This document shows, in pieces, positions 1 to 6,092 of a DNA stretch of 35,507 nt (positions within the stretch are counted from its first letter, which is position 1; the number at the start of each line of letters is the position of its first letter). A program made the translations under genes and the position numbers. The notes under the pieces are model-generated. The model saw only the letters and a list, made by a program, of their open reading frames with translations. It had not been told where the DNA came from and made no database searches. The DNA lies in NCBI GenBank assembly GCA_009778185.1, contig WRKG01000294.1:1-35507 (forward strand), in the 5' to 3' direction. This DNA comes from Bacillota bacterium (lineage in GTDB: Bacteria; Bacillota; Clostridia; Lachnospirales; WQUN01).

Positions 1-85
1 AAACAGCAGGCGGCATATTTAGCTTATCGCAAGCCTCTTTTACCTGTTGTTGTGCCATTAAAAATGGATTTAGATTATCTGACAT
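1..85 (-). CDS. Glutamate dehydrogenase, N-terminal fragment (runs off window)
   Basis: The first 28 codons read MSDNLNPFLMAQQQVKEA, then CDKLNMPPAV, on the minus strand. This matches the N-terminal helix of Glu/Leu/Phe/Val dehydrogenases (the NPF..AQ..V..AC..L pattern followed by a PAVYE-type region), which interconvert glutamate and 2-oxoglutarate. The start is supported by GGAG eight bases upstream of the ATG. The catalytic domain lies outside the window, so cofactor preference cannot be judged. The gene is the last visible unit of its strand here and is separated from the acetyltransferase at 351 by an intergenic stretch with two palindromic repeats. The family call is based on a short stretch and is moderately sure. 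Confidence 0.6.
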   Translation of the reverse strand, partial: MSDNLNPFLMAQQQVKEACDKLNMPPAV

Positions 86-129
86 AATTTTTGCTCCAGT
101 CTATTTTATTTTGAATTGCCAATTTCAAA

Positions 130-186
130 ACCGTGGGGAGCGCTGCCCCCCACACCCCCCGCAAGGAGCTTCGCCCCTTGACCCGC
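130..186 (+). repeat. GC-rich two-hairpin intergenic repeat, copy R1 (short form)
   Basis: A GC-rich block in AT-rich surroundings. It starts ACCGTGGGGAG and ends with a small hairpin (CAAGGAG...CCCCTTG) and TTGACCCGC. The same ending recurs at 18330-18399, 21493-21562 (inverted) and 28713-28792. This copy lacks the 16-base palindrome CCTGCCGGCGGGCAGG (one mismatch in one copy) found inside the other three. Confidence 0.8.
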
Positions 187-305
187 TAAAATTGGTTTGG
201 TATAGTTTATTGTATCATTAATTTTGGGATTTTGCAATAAATTTTGCAATAAAAACATTCCGCTTTTTTGGGAATTTTAGCGGATTGGTAATTTTGGTAT
301 TTTCC

Positions 306-325
306 GTAGGGAGGACTGTCCCTAC
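306..325. repeat. Short palindrome, GTAGGGA...TCCCTAC
   Basis: A 7-bp inverted repeat (GTAGGGA / TCCCTAC) around a 6-base loop, just beyond the 3' end of the acetyltransferase gene. Its GTAGGG ends resemble those of the GTAGGGGCGGATA family elsewhere in the window, but the core differs. It could act as a weak transcript end for the minus-strand operon, although no strong T-run follows. Confidence 0.5.
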
Positions 326-350
326 ATTTTGCAACTGCTGAATCGTTTTA

Positions 351-935
351 CTATTTTGTATATCTCATGTATAAATATCCAACAATATATTTTTTCATAT
401 ACCACGGAACATCCACTTTAGTAAACACGACAAAACCGAGTTTTTCGTACAATCTAATTGCAGAAGTGTTGTCGCTGGCTACTTCCAGGACGTACTCTTC
501 GAATGGCGTTGTTGCGATAATGTGGTTTATTAGGGCAAAAGCTATTCCCTGCCCACGAAAAGCGGCGGCGGTTGCGACAATTTCTATTCTGCCCATGTTT
601 GGGGCAAATTCAAACGGAAATTTATGGTTGACCAAATATTTTGTAAGCCCAAAATAAGCAAGCCGTCCACGCAAGAAACCTAATTCTTTTTGGCAGGTTA
701 ATTTGTCAAATTTTAGTGGCGAAAAGTGGCTTGTGCAAGCTGTCATTGCGGAGATTGTTGTGTCATCGTGGGCAACATAAAAATGGGAAAGGTCAAAAAT
801 ATGGGAAAACGCCGTTGCAAGCCGATTTTTATCCTTGGAGAAAATTGTTAAATGTTGCCCAAATCCGTCCACGAAAATATCGCTCATTTGCGAGCGTGGG
901 TCAAACGGTAGATTGTCGGCTTTTGTTAGGTTCAT
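351..935 (-). CDS. GNAT-family N-acetyltransferase
   Basis: A 194-residue protein whose C-terminal half carries the GNAT acetyl-CoA fold: IEIVATAAAFRGQGIA (about residues 118-132) is motif A, with the R/Q-x-x-G-x-G/A pyrophosphate loop as R127-G-Q-G130. NTSAIRLYEKLGFV near the end is the usual motif B. Such enzymes transfer acetyl from acetyl-CoA to an amine; the substrate is not evident, and the N-terminal 80 residues are not recognisable. The start at 935 overlaps the stop of the preceding small gene in an ATGA junction and has AGGAGG five bases upstream, so it is probably translationally coupled to the Rpn-tail operon. Family sure, role unknown. Confidence 0.85.
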   Translation of the reverse strand: MNLTKADNLPFDPRSQMSDIFVDGFGQHLTIFSKDKNRLATAFSHIFDLSHFYVAHDDTTISAMTACTSHFSPLKFDKLTCQKELGFLRGRLAYFGLTKYLVNHKFPFEFAPNMGRIEIVATAAAFRGQGIAFALINHIIATTPFEEYVLEVASDNTSAIRLYEKLGFVVFTKVDVPWYMKKYIVGYLYMRYTK

Positions 936-1126
936 TTTGTCCTCCTGAAGACGGTTGCTGGATTGTATTTGTTCGTTGGATTTTTGCGTTGCATATGTTG
1001 TTGTAGAAGGGCTTTTTCTTTTATTTCACGGAAAGCCTCTGCTACTGATAAACCGCTTTCTAGTAATTTTTGGATTTCGTATTCTATGTTGTAGTTAAAC
1101 TGTTTTTGGTTGTTGTTTTGTAACAT
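932..1126 (-). CDS. Stand-alone Rpn C-terminal tail-like small protein (cassette D)
   Basis: A 64-residue protein. Residues around 14-40 (YEIQKLLESGLSVAEAFREI) align with the tail of the nuclease encoded at 1917-2774 (pattern I.EL...GLSLEDAFQKVREE). It is the most divergent tail copy: the N-terminal LSFRDR segment is replaced by an Asn/Gln-rich start, and a basic C-terminus is added. SD AAGGAGA lies eight bases before the ATG, the spacing of the other cassettes. The stop overlaps the acetyltransferase start. It is probably a small helical protein; inhibition of or partnering with the nuclease is an inference from known Rpn biology. Confidence 0.65.
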   Translation of the reverse strand: MLQNNNQKQFNYNIEYEIQKLLESGLSVAEAFREIKEKALLQQHMQRKNPTNKYNPATVFRRTK

Positions 1127-1145
1127 TTTTGTTGTCTCCTTAATT

Positions 1146-1385
1146 TTATGGCTGTGAGATTGTTTGGTTGTTTTCGACGGCTAGTTTGTTGAGATATAAT
1201 GGTTTTTCTTCTCGTATTTTTTGCAGAGCATCTTCTATCGATAAGCCACTTTTTAGCAAGTTTTTAATTTCGTTGATTGTATAGTTTACTCCTTCTTCAA
1301 AACCTTTTTTGAAACCTTCTTTGAAGCCTTCATTAAAACCTTCATTAAAACCTTCATTCCAACATCTATCTCTAAAAGATAACAC
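1146..1385 (-). CDS. Stand-alone Rpn C-terminal tail-like small protein (cassette C)
   Basis: A 79-residue protein beginning LSFRDRCWNEG, followed by GF(N/K)EGFKEG-type repeats and then NLLKSGLSIEDALQKIREE, the conserved tail motif of the upstream nuclease. The GTG start is preceded by AAGGAGG with an eight-base spacer. The bases before this SD still resemble nuclease coding sequence (FK.DKEATK), but CAG has become TAG, so fusion to anything upstream is impossible while the SD and start are intact. The Gly-Glu repeats are encoded by degenerate 12-bp units. It groups with cassette A (WNEG type). Confidence 0.7.
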   Translation of the reverse strand: MLSFRDRCWNEGFNEGFNEGFKEGFKKGFEEGVNYTINEIKNLLKSGLSIEDALQKIREEKPLYLNKLAVENNQTISQP

Positions 1386-1422
1386 CTTAGTCGCCTCCTT
1401 ATCCTATTTGAACACTGCACAT

Positions 1423-1599
1423 TTAGGTAACTGGATGATTAAGCCACAATGATTTTTCTTCTTGTAATTTTTGCAAAGCATCATCTAATGACAAGCCGTT
1501 TTTAATCAATTCGGCAAGTTTGCTGGCGGATTCGTCCCAACCTTCGTTTCGCCCTTCATATCTAGCCTCTTTTCGATTCCTATCCCTAAAAGATAACAC
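1423..1599 (-). CDS. Stand-alone Rpn C-terminal tail-like small protein (cassette B)
   Basis: A 58-residue product from GTG at 1599, with AAGGAGG (1608-1614) eight bases upstream. A longer reading from GTG at 1629 is open but has no SD. It reads LSFRDRNRKEARYEG, then LAELIKNGLSLDDALQKLQEE, matching the nuclease tail. The segment 1562-1626 is identical over 65 bases to 2041-2105 inside the nuclease gene, covering the SD, the GTG and the LSFRDRNRKEA codons. This suggests recent duplication or gene conversion. Groups with the nuclease's own tail (RKEA type). Confidence 0.7.
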   Translation of the reverse strand: MLSFRDRNRKEARYEGRNEGWDESASKLAELIKNGLSLDDALQKLQEEKSLWLNHPVT

Positions 1600-1665
1600 C
1601 TTAGTCGCCTCCTTATCCTGTTTGAACACTGCAAATTTGTTTAATTATTTTCGGCAACTAGATTT

Positions 1666-1875
1666 TTAAGTTGTTACTATTGTTTCTTCTCGTATTTTTT
1701 GAAAAGCATCTTCCAGTGATAAGCCGCTTTTGAGTAATTCTTCTATTTCGCTCACTGTGTTGTGTCGCCCTTTTTTCAAGCCCTTTTTCAAGCCCTTTTT
1801 CAAGCCTTTTTCCAAGCCCTCTTCCAAACCGTCATGTCGACCTTCATTCCAATATCTATCCCTAAAAGATAACAT
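1666..1875 (-). CDS. Stand-alone Rpn C-terminal tail-like small protein (cassette A)
   Basis: A 69-residue protein from ATG at 1875 with AAGGAGG at 1884-1890 (eight-base spacer). It reads LSFRDRYWNEGRHDG, a run of EEGLEKGLKKGLKKG repeats, then EIEELLKSGLSLEDAFQKIREE. The Gly/Lys repeats come from near-identical 12-bp units. Beyond the stop, the DNA still resembles the end of the nuclease gene (CTAGTTGCCGAAAATA) but in another frame, so this copy ends earlier than its parent. Probably a short helical or coiled tail module translated alone. Confidence 0.7.
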   Translation of the reverse strand: MLSFRDRYWNEGRHDGLEEGLEKGLKKGLKKGLKKGRHNTVSEIEELLKSGLSLEDAFQKIREETIVTT

Positions 1876-1916
1876 ATTATCTGCCTCCTTATCCTGTTTG
1901 AAAACTGCACACTTGT

Positions 1917-2078
1917 TTAGCTATTTTCGGCAACTAGACTATTAAACTGTAACGAAGTCTCTTCTCGTACTTTTTGAAAAGCATCCTCTAATGATAAGCC
2001 ATTGTTAACCAATTCTTCGATTTTATTGAGTGTATCATAACTAGCCTCTTTTCGATTCCTATCCCTAAAAGATAACAC
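1917..2078 (-). CDS. Predicted intragenic tail product of the Rpn gene (internal GTG start)
   Basis: Inside the nuclease gene, AAGGAGG (2087-2093) is followed after eight bases by GTG at 2078, in frame with the gene (codon 233), giving a 53-residue C-terminal product. The same SD, spacing and start are used by the tail genes at 1875, 1599 and 1385. Known biology: E. coli rpn genes produce a small C-terminal protein from an internal start, and it counteracts the full-length nuclease. That this happens here is inferred from the translation signals alone. Confidence 0.5.
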   Translation of the reverse strand: MLSFRDRNRKEASYDTLNKIEELVNNGLSLEDAFQKVREETSLQFNSLVAENS

Positions 2079-2774
2079 CTTAGTCGCCTCCTTATCCTGT
2101 TTGAAAACCCCAAAAGTTTTGCTGAACGCTCGTGCAATTTTTCGCACATCTTTATTTTTGGGATTAGTCGTTTTTCCTAGTAAAAACTCCGCCAATTCGC
2201 CAGCGGGGCTGTTTTCTTGTGCTAGCTTTGGCAGGTTTATATATAATATGCCCGAGTTTATCGGATGTTCGTTGCCCGTTTGCTCGTCGGCTAAAATGTA
2301 GCGGGCAAATTTGTTCTCTTGTGTTACGCTTTTGACATCTTCGGCTAATAGCCATATTTGATTGGTCAATTTGCCCTTTCCGTGGACAATCCCAAGCCCC
2401 AAATAGTCAACCGAACGTATTTCTACTGGCGGATCCACGTTTGCTCGGTTTTGAAATTCTATGTAGGTTGCCAAAAAATCCTCTTCGGATAGCTTTATAT
2501 CTTGCTCGCGCGTGTCTTTCCAGTTTGTGTCCAAAAAATATTTGAACTGCGTTTGCACCTTTATTTTGCCTGTTATCGGCTTTAGCTTGCTTGTAACGCA
2601 CACTTGCAAATACGCCGCTATTAAGATGTTTATTATTAGCCGCAAAATTTCCCATTGTTCTTTTTGGTCGAAACTGTAGGCTAGAAATATGTCGTTCATT
2701 GGGAAAATTGCCTTTGGCCCGTTGGGTAAATCTACGTAACCTAGCGGTTTGGGCTTTTGTTGGTTTGGTTTCAT
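1917..2774 (-). CDS. Rpn-family / PD-(D/E)XK nuclease family transposase-like protein
   Basis: A 285-residue protein of the Rpn (recombination-promoting nuclease, YhgA-like, PDDEXK) superfamily. The N-terminal NDIFLAYSFDQKEQWEILRLIINILI is a divergent form of the usual N-D-x-x-F-K..F....I..LN block. A likely active site is D92 followed by Y-I-E106-F-Q108, the D...E-x-Q variant of PD-(D/E)xK used by this family. The tail (residues 233-285) has the LSFRDR and GLSLEDAFQKVREE motifs repeated in four downstream genes. SD AAAAGGAGC and a TTGACA/TAAAAT promoter lie just upstream. Family members cleave DNA; in E. coli they are linked to recombination and phage defence. Catalytic residue assignment is by eye. 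Confidence 0.8.
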   Translation of the reverse strand: MKPNQQKPKPLGYVDLPNGPKAIFPMNDIFLAYSFDQKEQWEILRLIINILIAAYLQVCVTSKLKPITGKIKVQTQFKYFLDTNWKDTREQDIKLSEEDFLATYIEFQNRANVDPPVEIRSVDYLGLGIVHGKGKLTNQIWLLAEDVKSVTQENKFARYILADEQTGNEHPINSGILYINLPKLAQENSPAGELAEFLLGKTTNPKNKDVRKIARAFSKTFGVFKQDKEATKVLSFRDRNRKEASYDTLNKIEELVNNGLSLEDAFQKVREETSLQFNSLVAENS

Positions 2775-2797
2775 GGGATTGCTCCTTTTTATTGTTT

Positions 2798-2826
2798 ATT
2801 TTAGCTTGTTTTTTTGGGATTGTCAA
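2798..2826 (-). promoter_or_regulatory. SigA-type promoter for the Rpn operon
   Basis: On the minus strand, TTGACA (2826-2821), a 17-base spacer and TAAAAT (2803-2798) form a near-consensus vegetative promoter. The predicted transcript starts about 15-20 bases before the SD of the nuclease gene, leaving a very short leader. Confidence 0.7.
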
Positions 2827-2855
2827 GTTGATTTAGCAAGTTTTGCGAAATTTTT

Positions 2856-3781
2856 CTAAAAAGATTTTTCGCGGACGATGTAAATTGGTCGCCGCTTGCT
2901 TTCGGTGTAGGTTTTCGCTAGATATTGTCCCAAAATGCCGATGCACAGCAAGTTTAAGCCGCCGACAAACAAAATTGTTGTCATAATGGTTGCCCAGCCC
3001 TGCACGGGATCGCCGTATAGAAGCCACCGCACAACAATAAATACGGCGCTCGCAAACGCTATAAAACACAGTAAAATCCCAAGCAAAGATGACAGCACCA
3101 ACGGCTTTACCGAAAACCCAACAATGCCGTCTAAAGAGTACGCAAAAAGTCGCCAAAAGCTCCATTTTGTGTTGCCCGCAACTCGTGGCACGTTTTCGTA
3201 ATCGATGTATTTTGTGCGAAATCCAACCCAACTAAAAAGCCCTTTGGAAAAGCGGTTGTATTCGCCCAGCGACAGCACAGCATCTACCATTTGGCGGGAC
3301 ATTAGGCGGAAATCTCGTGCGCCGTCAGCTAGTTGCGTATCGGATATTGTGTTTATTAGCGAGTAAAATCGTTTTGCGAAGAATGAACGGATTGGCGGCT
3401 CGCCTTTGCGGGTTATTCTGCGAGTTGCCACGCAATCAAAATCGCCAGTTGCCAAAATCTCGTGCATTTTGGGCAATAGATTTGGCGGATCTTGCATATC
3501 GGCATCCATTAAGGCGACAAAATCGCCAGTTGCAGAGGAAAGCCCCGCAAAAATAGCCGCCTCTTTGCCAAAATTTCTTGAGAATGACAAATATTTTATG
3601 TTGTCGGTTTTGGATAAATCCCGTAAAATAGGCAAAGTGCCGTCCTGCGAGCCGTCATCTATGAAAATGTACTCGAAGGTTACGCAATCCATTTTTGCCT
3701 GTATTTTGGCGGTTTCTTCGTAAAATATCGGAGCGATTCCTCTTCGTTGTAGCACGGGATTATTATGCTGATTTTTTGCAT
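2856..3781 (-). CDS. GtrB-like (polyprenyl-phosphate) family 2 glycosyltransferase, frameshifted
   Basis: Most of a GT2 enzyme of the GtrB/DPM1 type, which loads a sugar from a nucleotide donor onto a polyprenyl phosphate at the membrane. Visible parts: IFIDDGSQDGT, ALMDADMQDPP (the DxD metal site), a QMVDAVLSLGEYNRF acceptor-side segment, and two C-terminal transmembrane helices. The expected first 17 residues, MQKISIIIPCYNEEESL, are encoded from ATG 3781 in one frame. The rest (PIFYEETAKI...) is in another, needing one extra base near 3733-3737. The intact-frame part alone would have to start at GTG 3755 and would lack the Rossmann strand. ATG 3781 overlaps the upstream gene's stop (TAATG), which supports it as the original start. 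A real mutation or a sequence error cannot be told apart. Confidence 0.8.
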
Positions 3782-5712
3782 TATTCCACCTCCCAAACGG
3801 CGCTCCAGTTGTTGATTATGTTTTGGGAATTGCTGTTGCCACGAAAACCCTCCGCAAATCTTAGCCAAACTCTAACTTGATATTCGCCAGGTTCGGCGGG
3901 ATTAAAATATACTTGTCCTGTGTTTTCGTGGGTGCGTAAATCGGTTATTTCTTGGGGGTTGCCGTTTTCTAGCCTGTAAAATCGCCATTCGTATTCGAAG
4001 GGTAAATCGGTGGATTTTCCTGTGTGGTTGTATGTTAGCGAAAAAGTTGTTTGGTCGATTTCTTCGATTTGTTCAATGTCAACCCTGCCGAAGAAGTTGT
4101 TCATAACTACTACAACGTTGTCTATTATTGCAACCGAGCCTTCTGTTGGGTAAACTGGCATTCCTTGGGTTATTGCGGATTGTAGTAGAGCGGTTCTTTC
4201 GTTATTAGATGGACTTCGCACTTCTAATCCTATGCGATTGCGTATTACTCCTACTAGAAAACCAGCACCCCAACCAGTGATATTGTCGTTGCCAAAAACT
4301 CGTGAATCTTGGATAGTTCTTGCGGTATATTCGGTAAAATTGTTGATTGCAGGATATAGCGGATTACCTCGAAAATTATTTCCAAAAATAAAAATTGTGT
4401 TGCGGTCGCTGTAGTGCAATAATGGCTCTATGTGCAATGTTAGCCTGTTTGCTAAATTCATTATTTGCATATGTCGAGCTTGCATTGATGTATATACAAA
4501 ATTAGCGAACGCCATGTAAAAGCCTATTATAAACACGCAGGCGAAAGTGGCGAGTTTTTTTGCTCCGTAAATATTTATCTTGAAATTTTCCCATAAAATT
4601 AGCGGGAAAAACAGCAAAAATACCAAAGCGTATGTTGTCATTGTTATAAATTGAATCTCCGATGGCGGACGCAACAAGCCCGATAAATGCCCTGCAAACG
4701 GCAACAACGCAACCAACAGCACGGCAATAATTATGTTGATTACGCTTATTTGCTTGGCTTTTATTTTGGATATTACAATCAACAGCAAAGTTACAGCTAA
4801 CACAAAAAATATGAACGCATACGCCGCAATTAAATATCTGCTGTAAATAATGAAACTGCGGAAATCCACATTTGGCATACTGCTAAAAAAATAGTAGAAA
4901 ACTTCTCGGTAAACACGGAGCAGTTCGCTTGGGAGGTTTTGCAAAATTTCCATTAACGGAACATCGCTTGTAACTCTTGCGGCATTCACTTCAAAAATAA
5001 TGAGAGATATGTAATAAGCCGAAAATCCGCCGACCGCCAAAAAAATGTATCTGCAAGCGTACTTGAAAGCCGCTATAAATGGCGGATTATTTTGTAGCAC
5101 GTACAAAATAAGGTGAATAACAATCATAATTAGTGCCACGCTTACTTTTGACTGATAAACCGCTAGCGAAAGCATTAAGCACAACGAACCTAAAATAAAG
5201 CCAAATTTATAAATTTTGGTTAGGTAAAATCCCAAAGTTGCAATGAATGCACCAAAAAAATACGGTGCGGCATCGTGAAAATATAGATTCGTCTCGGTAA
5301 TATTGGGAAAAGATACTAGCAAACCCGCAATTAACAGGGCGTATATTTTGTTGTGTACTTCAAAGGCTTTTATTACGACAAATGTCATAGCCGCCAAAAA
5401 TAACATTTGCAAAACGCCCGCCATCCAATTTGGAAAATGGAAATATAGATTGGTTATGCGAGGGTGCATCCACCTGCCAGCTACTGTGGGCGATCTAGCA
5501 AACGCAGGCAAATGGATTTCTAGCAACAAATTGGCGTATATTATGTAATGCGTGGCGAATGCAATAACAGCCGCCGCCCAAAATCCCAATTTTGCCGAAG
5601 ATGGCTGATTGTTGTACCAATTTATTAGGTAATTGTTTTCTTCGAAATTGTCTGCAAAATTTTTTATCTTTTGCTTGATTTCTTTCGTTTTGTTGGTTTT
5701 TAATTTTGTCAT
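3781..5712 (-). CDS. GtrII-like multi-pass membrane glycosyltransferase
   Basis: A 643-residue integral membrane protein with about ten or more hydrophobic segments between residues 40 and 410 and an extracytoplasmic C-terminal domain rich in Asn and Glu. The early AGRWMHPRITNLYFHFPNW loop and the SLAVYQSKVSV segment are typical of the GtrII / Glucos_trans_II family, which moves a sugar from a polyprenyl-phosphate carrier onto a cell-surface polymer. The next gene, overlapping by one base, is the matching GtrB-like carrier-loading enzyme, so the pair probably decorates a wall or surface glycan. No GtrA-type flippase is visible here. Basic N-terminus (KLKTNKTKEIKQKIK). SD AAGGAGAATTTTCCA precedes the ATG. 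The sugar and acceptor are unknown. Confidence 0.7.
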   Translation of the reverse strand: MTKLKTNKTKEIKQKIKNFADNFEENNYLINWYNNQPSSAKLGFWAAAVIAFATHYIIYANLLLEIHLPAFARSPTVAGRWMHPRITNLYFHFPNWMAGVLQMLFLAAMTFVVIKAFEVHNKIYALLIAGLLVSFPNITETNLYFHDAAPYFFGAFIATLGFYLTKIYKFGFILGSLCLMLSLAVYQSKVSVALIMIVIHLILYVLQNNPPFIAAFKYACRYIFLAVGGFSAYYISLIIFEVNAARVTSDVPLMEILQNLPSELLRVYREVFYYFFSSMPNVDFRSFIIYSRYLIAAYAFIFFVLAVTLLLIVISKIKAKQISVINIIIAVLLVALLPFAGHLSGLLRPPSEIQFITMTTYALVFLLFFPLILWENFKINIYGAKKLATFACVFIIGFYMAFANFVYTSMQARHMQIMNLANRLTLHIEPLLHYSDRNTIFIFGNNFRGNPLYPAINNFTEYTARTIQDSRVFGNDNITGWGAGFLVGVIRNRIGLEVRSPSNNERTALLQSAITQGMPVYPTEGSVAIIDNVVVVMNNFFGRVDIEQIEEIDQTTFSLTYNHTGKSTDLPFEYEWRFYRLENGNPQEITDLRTHENTGQVYFNPAEPGEYQVRVWLRFAEGFRGNSNSQNIINNWSAVWEVE

Positions 5713-5743
5713 TGGAAAATTCTCCTTTTTGGTTATTTACAAC

Positions 5744-5787
5744 AAAAAACAAGCCGATAATTTTCGCAATGGGGAAAATTTGGCTTG
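5744..5787 (-). terminator. Intrinsic terminator hairpin in the gtr leader (attenuator candidate)
   Basis: On the minus strand, CAAGCC (5787-5782) pairs with GGCTTG (5755-5750), an inner AATTTTC/GAAAATT pair extends the stem, and TTTTTT (5749-5744) follows. It lies about 30 bases before the ATG at 5712 and roughly 100 bases after the predicted start of transcription, so it would interrupt the leader of the glycosyltransferase operon. The mirror side (GGCTTGCTTTTTG) could also stop plus-strand transcription. Confidence 0.65.
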
Positions 5788-5870
5788 CTTTTTGTATGTT
5801 TTTGTTTTTTGGTTTTTGTGGTTGACAAAAAAGCGGAGATTAGGTTATTGCTCTGCGTATAGCAAAAAAC

Positions 5871-5890
5871 TCTGCTCTGCTCTGCTCTGC
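5871..5890. repeat. Pentanucleotide repeat (TCTGC)x4
   Basis: Four perfect copies of TCTGC, followed by a partial TC. On the minus strand this is GCAGA x4 and sits at the predicted transcription start of the gtr operon. Arrays like this can change copy number by slippage. Confidence 0.85.
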
Positions 5891-5896
5891 TCGTTA

Positions 5897-5925
5897 ATGG
5901 TAGCACAAATTTGCAAATTTGTCAA
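5897..5925 (-). promoter_or_regulatory. SigA-type promoter for the gtr operon
   Basis: Minus-strand TTGACA (5925-5920), 17-base spacer, TACCAT (5902-5897). Transcription would start near 5890, giving a leader of about 180 bases that includes the pentanucleotide repeat and the terminator hairpin. The rest of 5713-6092 holds only the pepF promoter and no gene that I can support. Confidence 0.6.
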
Positions 5926-6019
5926 CTCCTTGGAAAAAATTTTATTTTACCTATACTTCATTCTACAAAACATTTTGAAAATTGTCAAACCAATCCCAAA
6001 ATATTTTCAAATAAAATCA

Positions 6020-6048
6020 TTGACATTTCTCGAAAATAATGTTACAAT
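6020..6048 (+). promoter_or_regulatory. SigA-type promoter for pepF
   Basis: TTGACA (6020-6025), 17 bases, TACAAT (6043-6048). The pepF ATG follows 44 bases later with a CGGAGG SD. Confidence 0.75.
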
Positions 6049-6092
6049 ACTCATTAGATAGCTAAAATACAGGAAAATTACGGAGGAAAACC

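Noticed and set aside
1730-1945. Plus-strand reading frame with FFKPFFKP repeats across the tail cassettes
   Set aside because: It is the antisense of the GLKKGLKKG codons, has no SD or promoter, and the minus-strand frames match a known family.
1366-2105. Regularly repeated segments that might be a CRISPR array
   Set aside because: Units are 200-280 bases apart, contain coding sequence with start signals, and the parts between them are homologous to each other rather than unique spacers.
2407-2826. Alternative minus-strand frame overlapping the nuclease gene
   Set aside because: Frame-shadow of the Rpn coding sequence; low-complexity basic translation and no family resemblance.
5822-5850. 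Plus-strand TTGACA upstream of pepF
   Set aside because: No acceptable -10 at 16-18 bases, and the much better promoter at 6020-6048 lies next to the gene.
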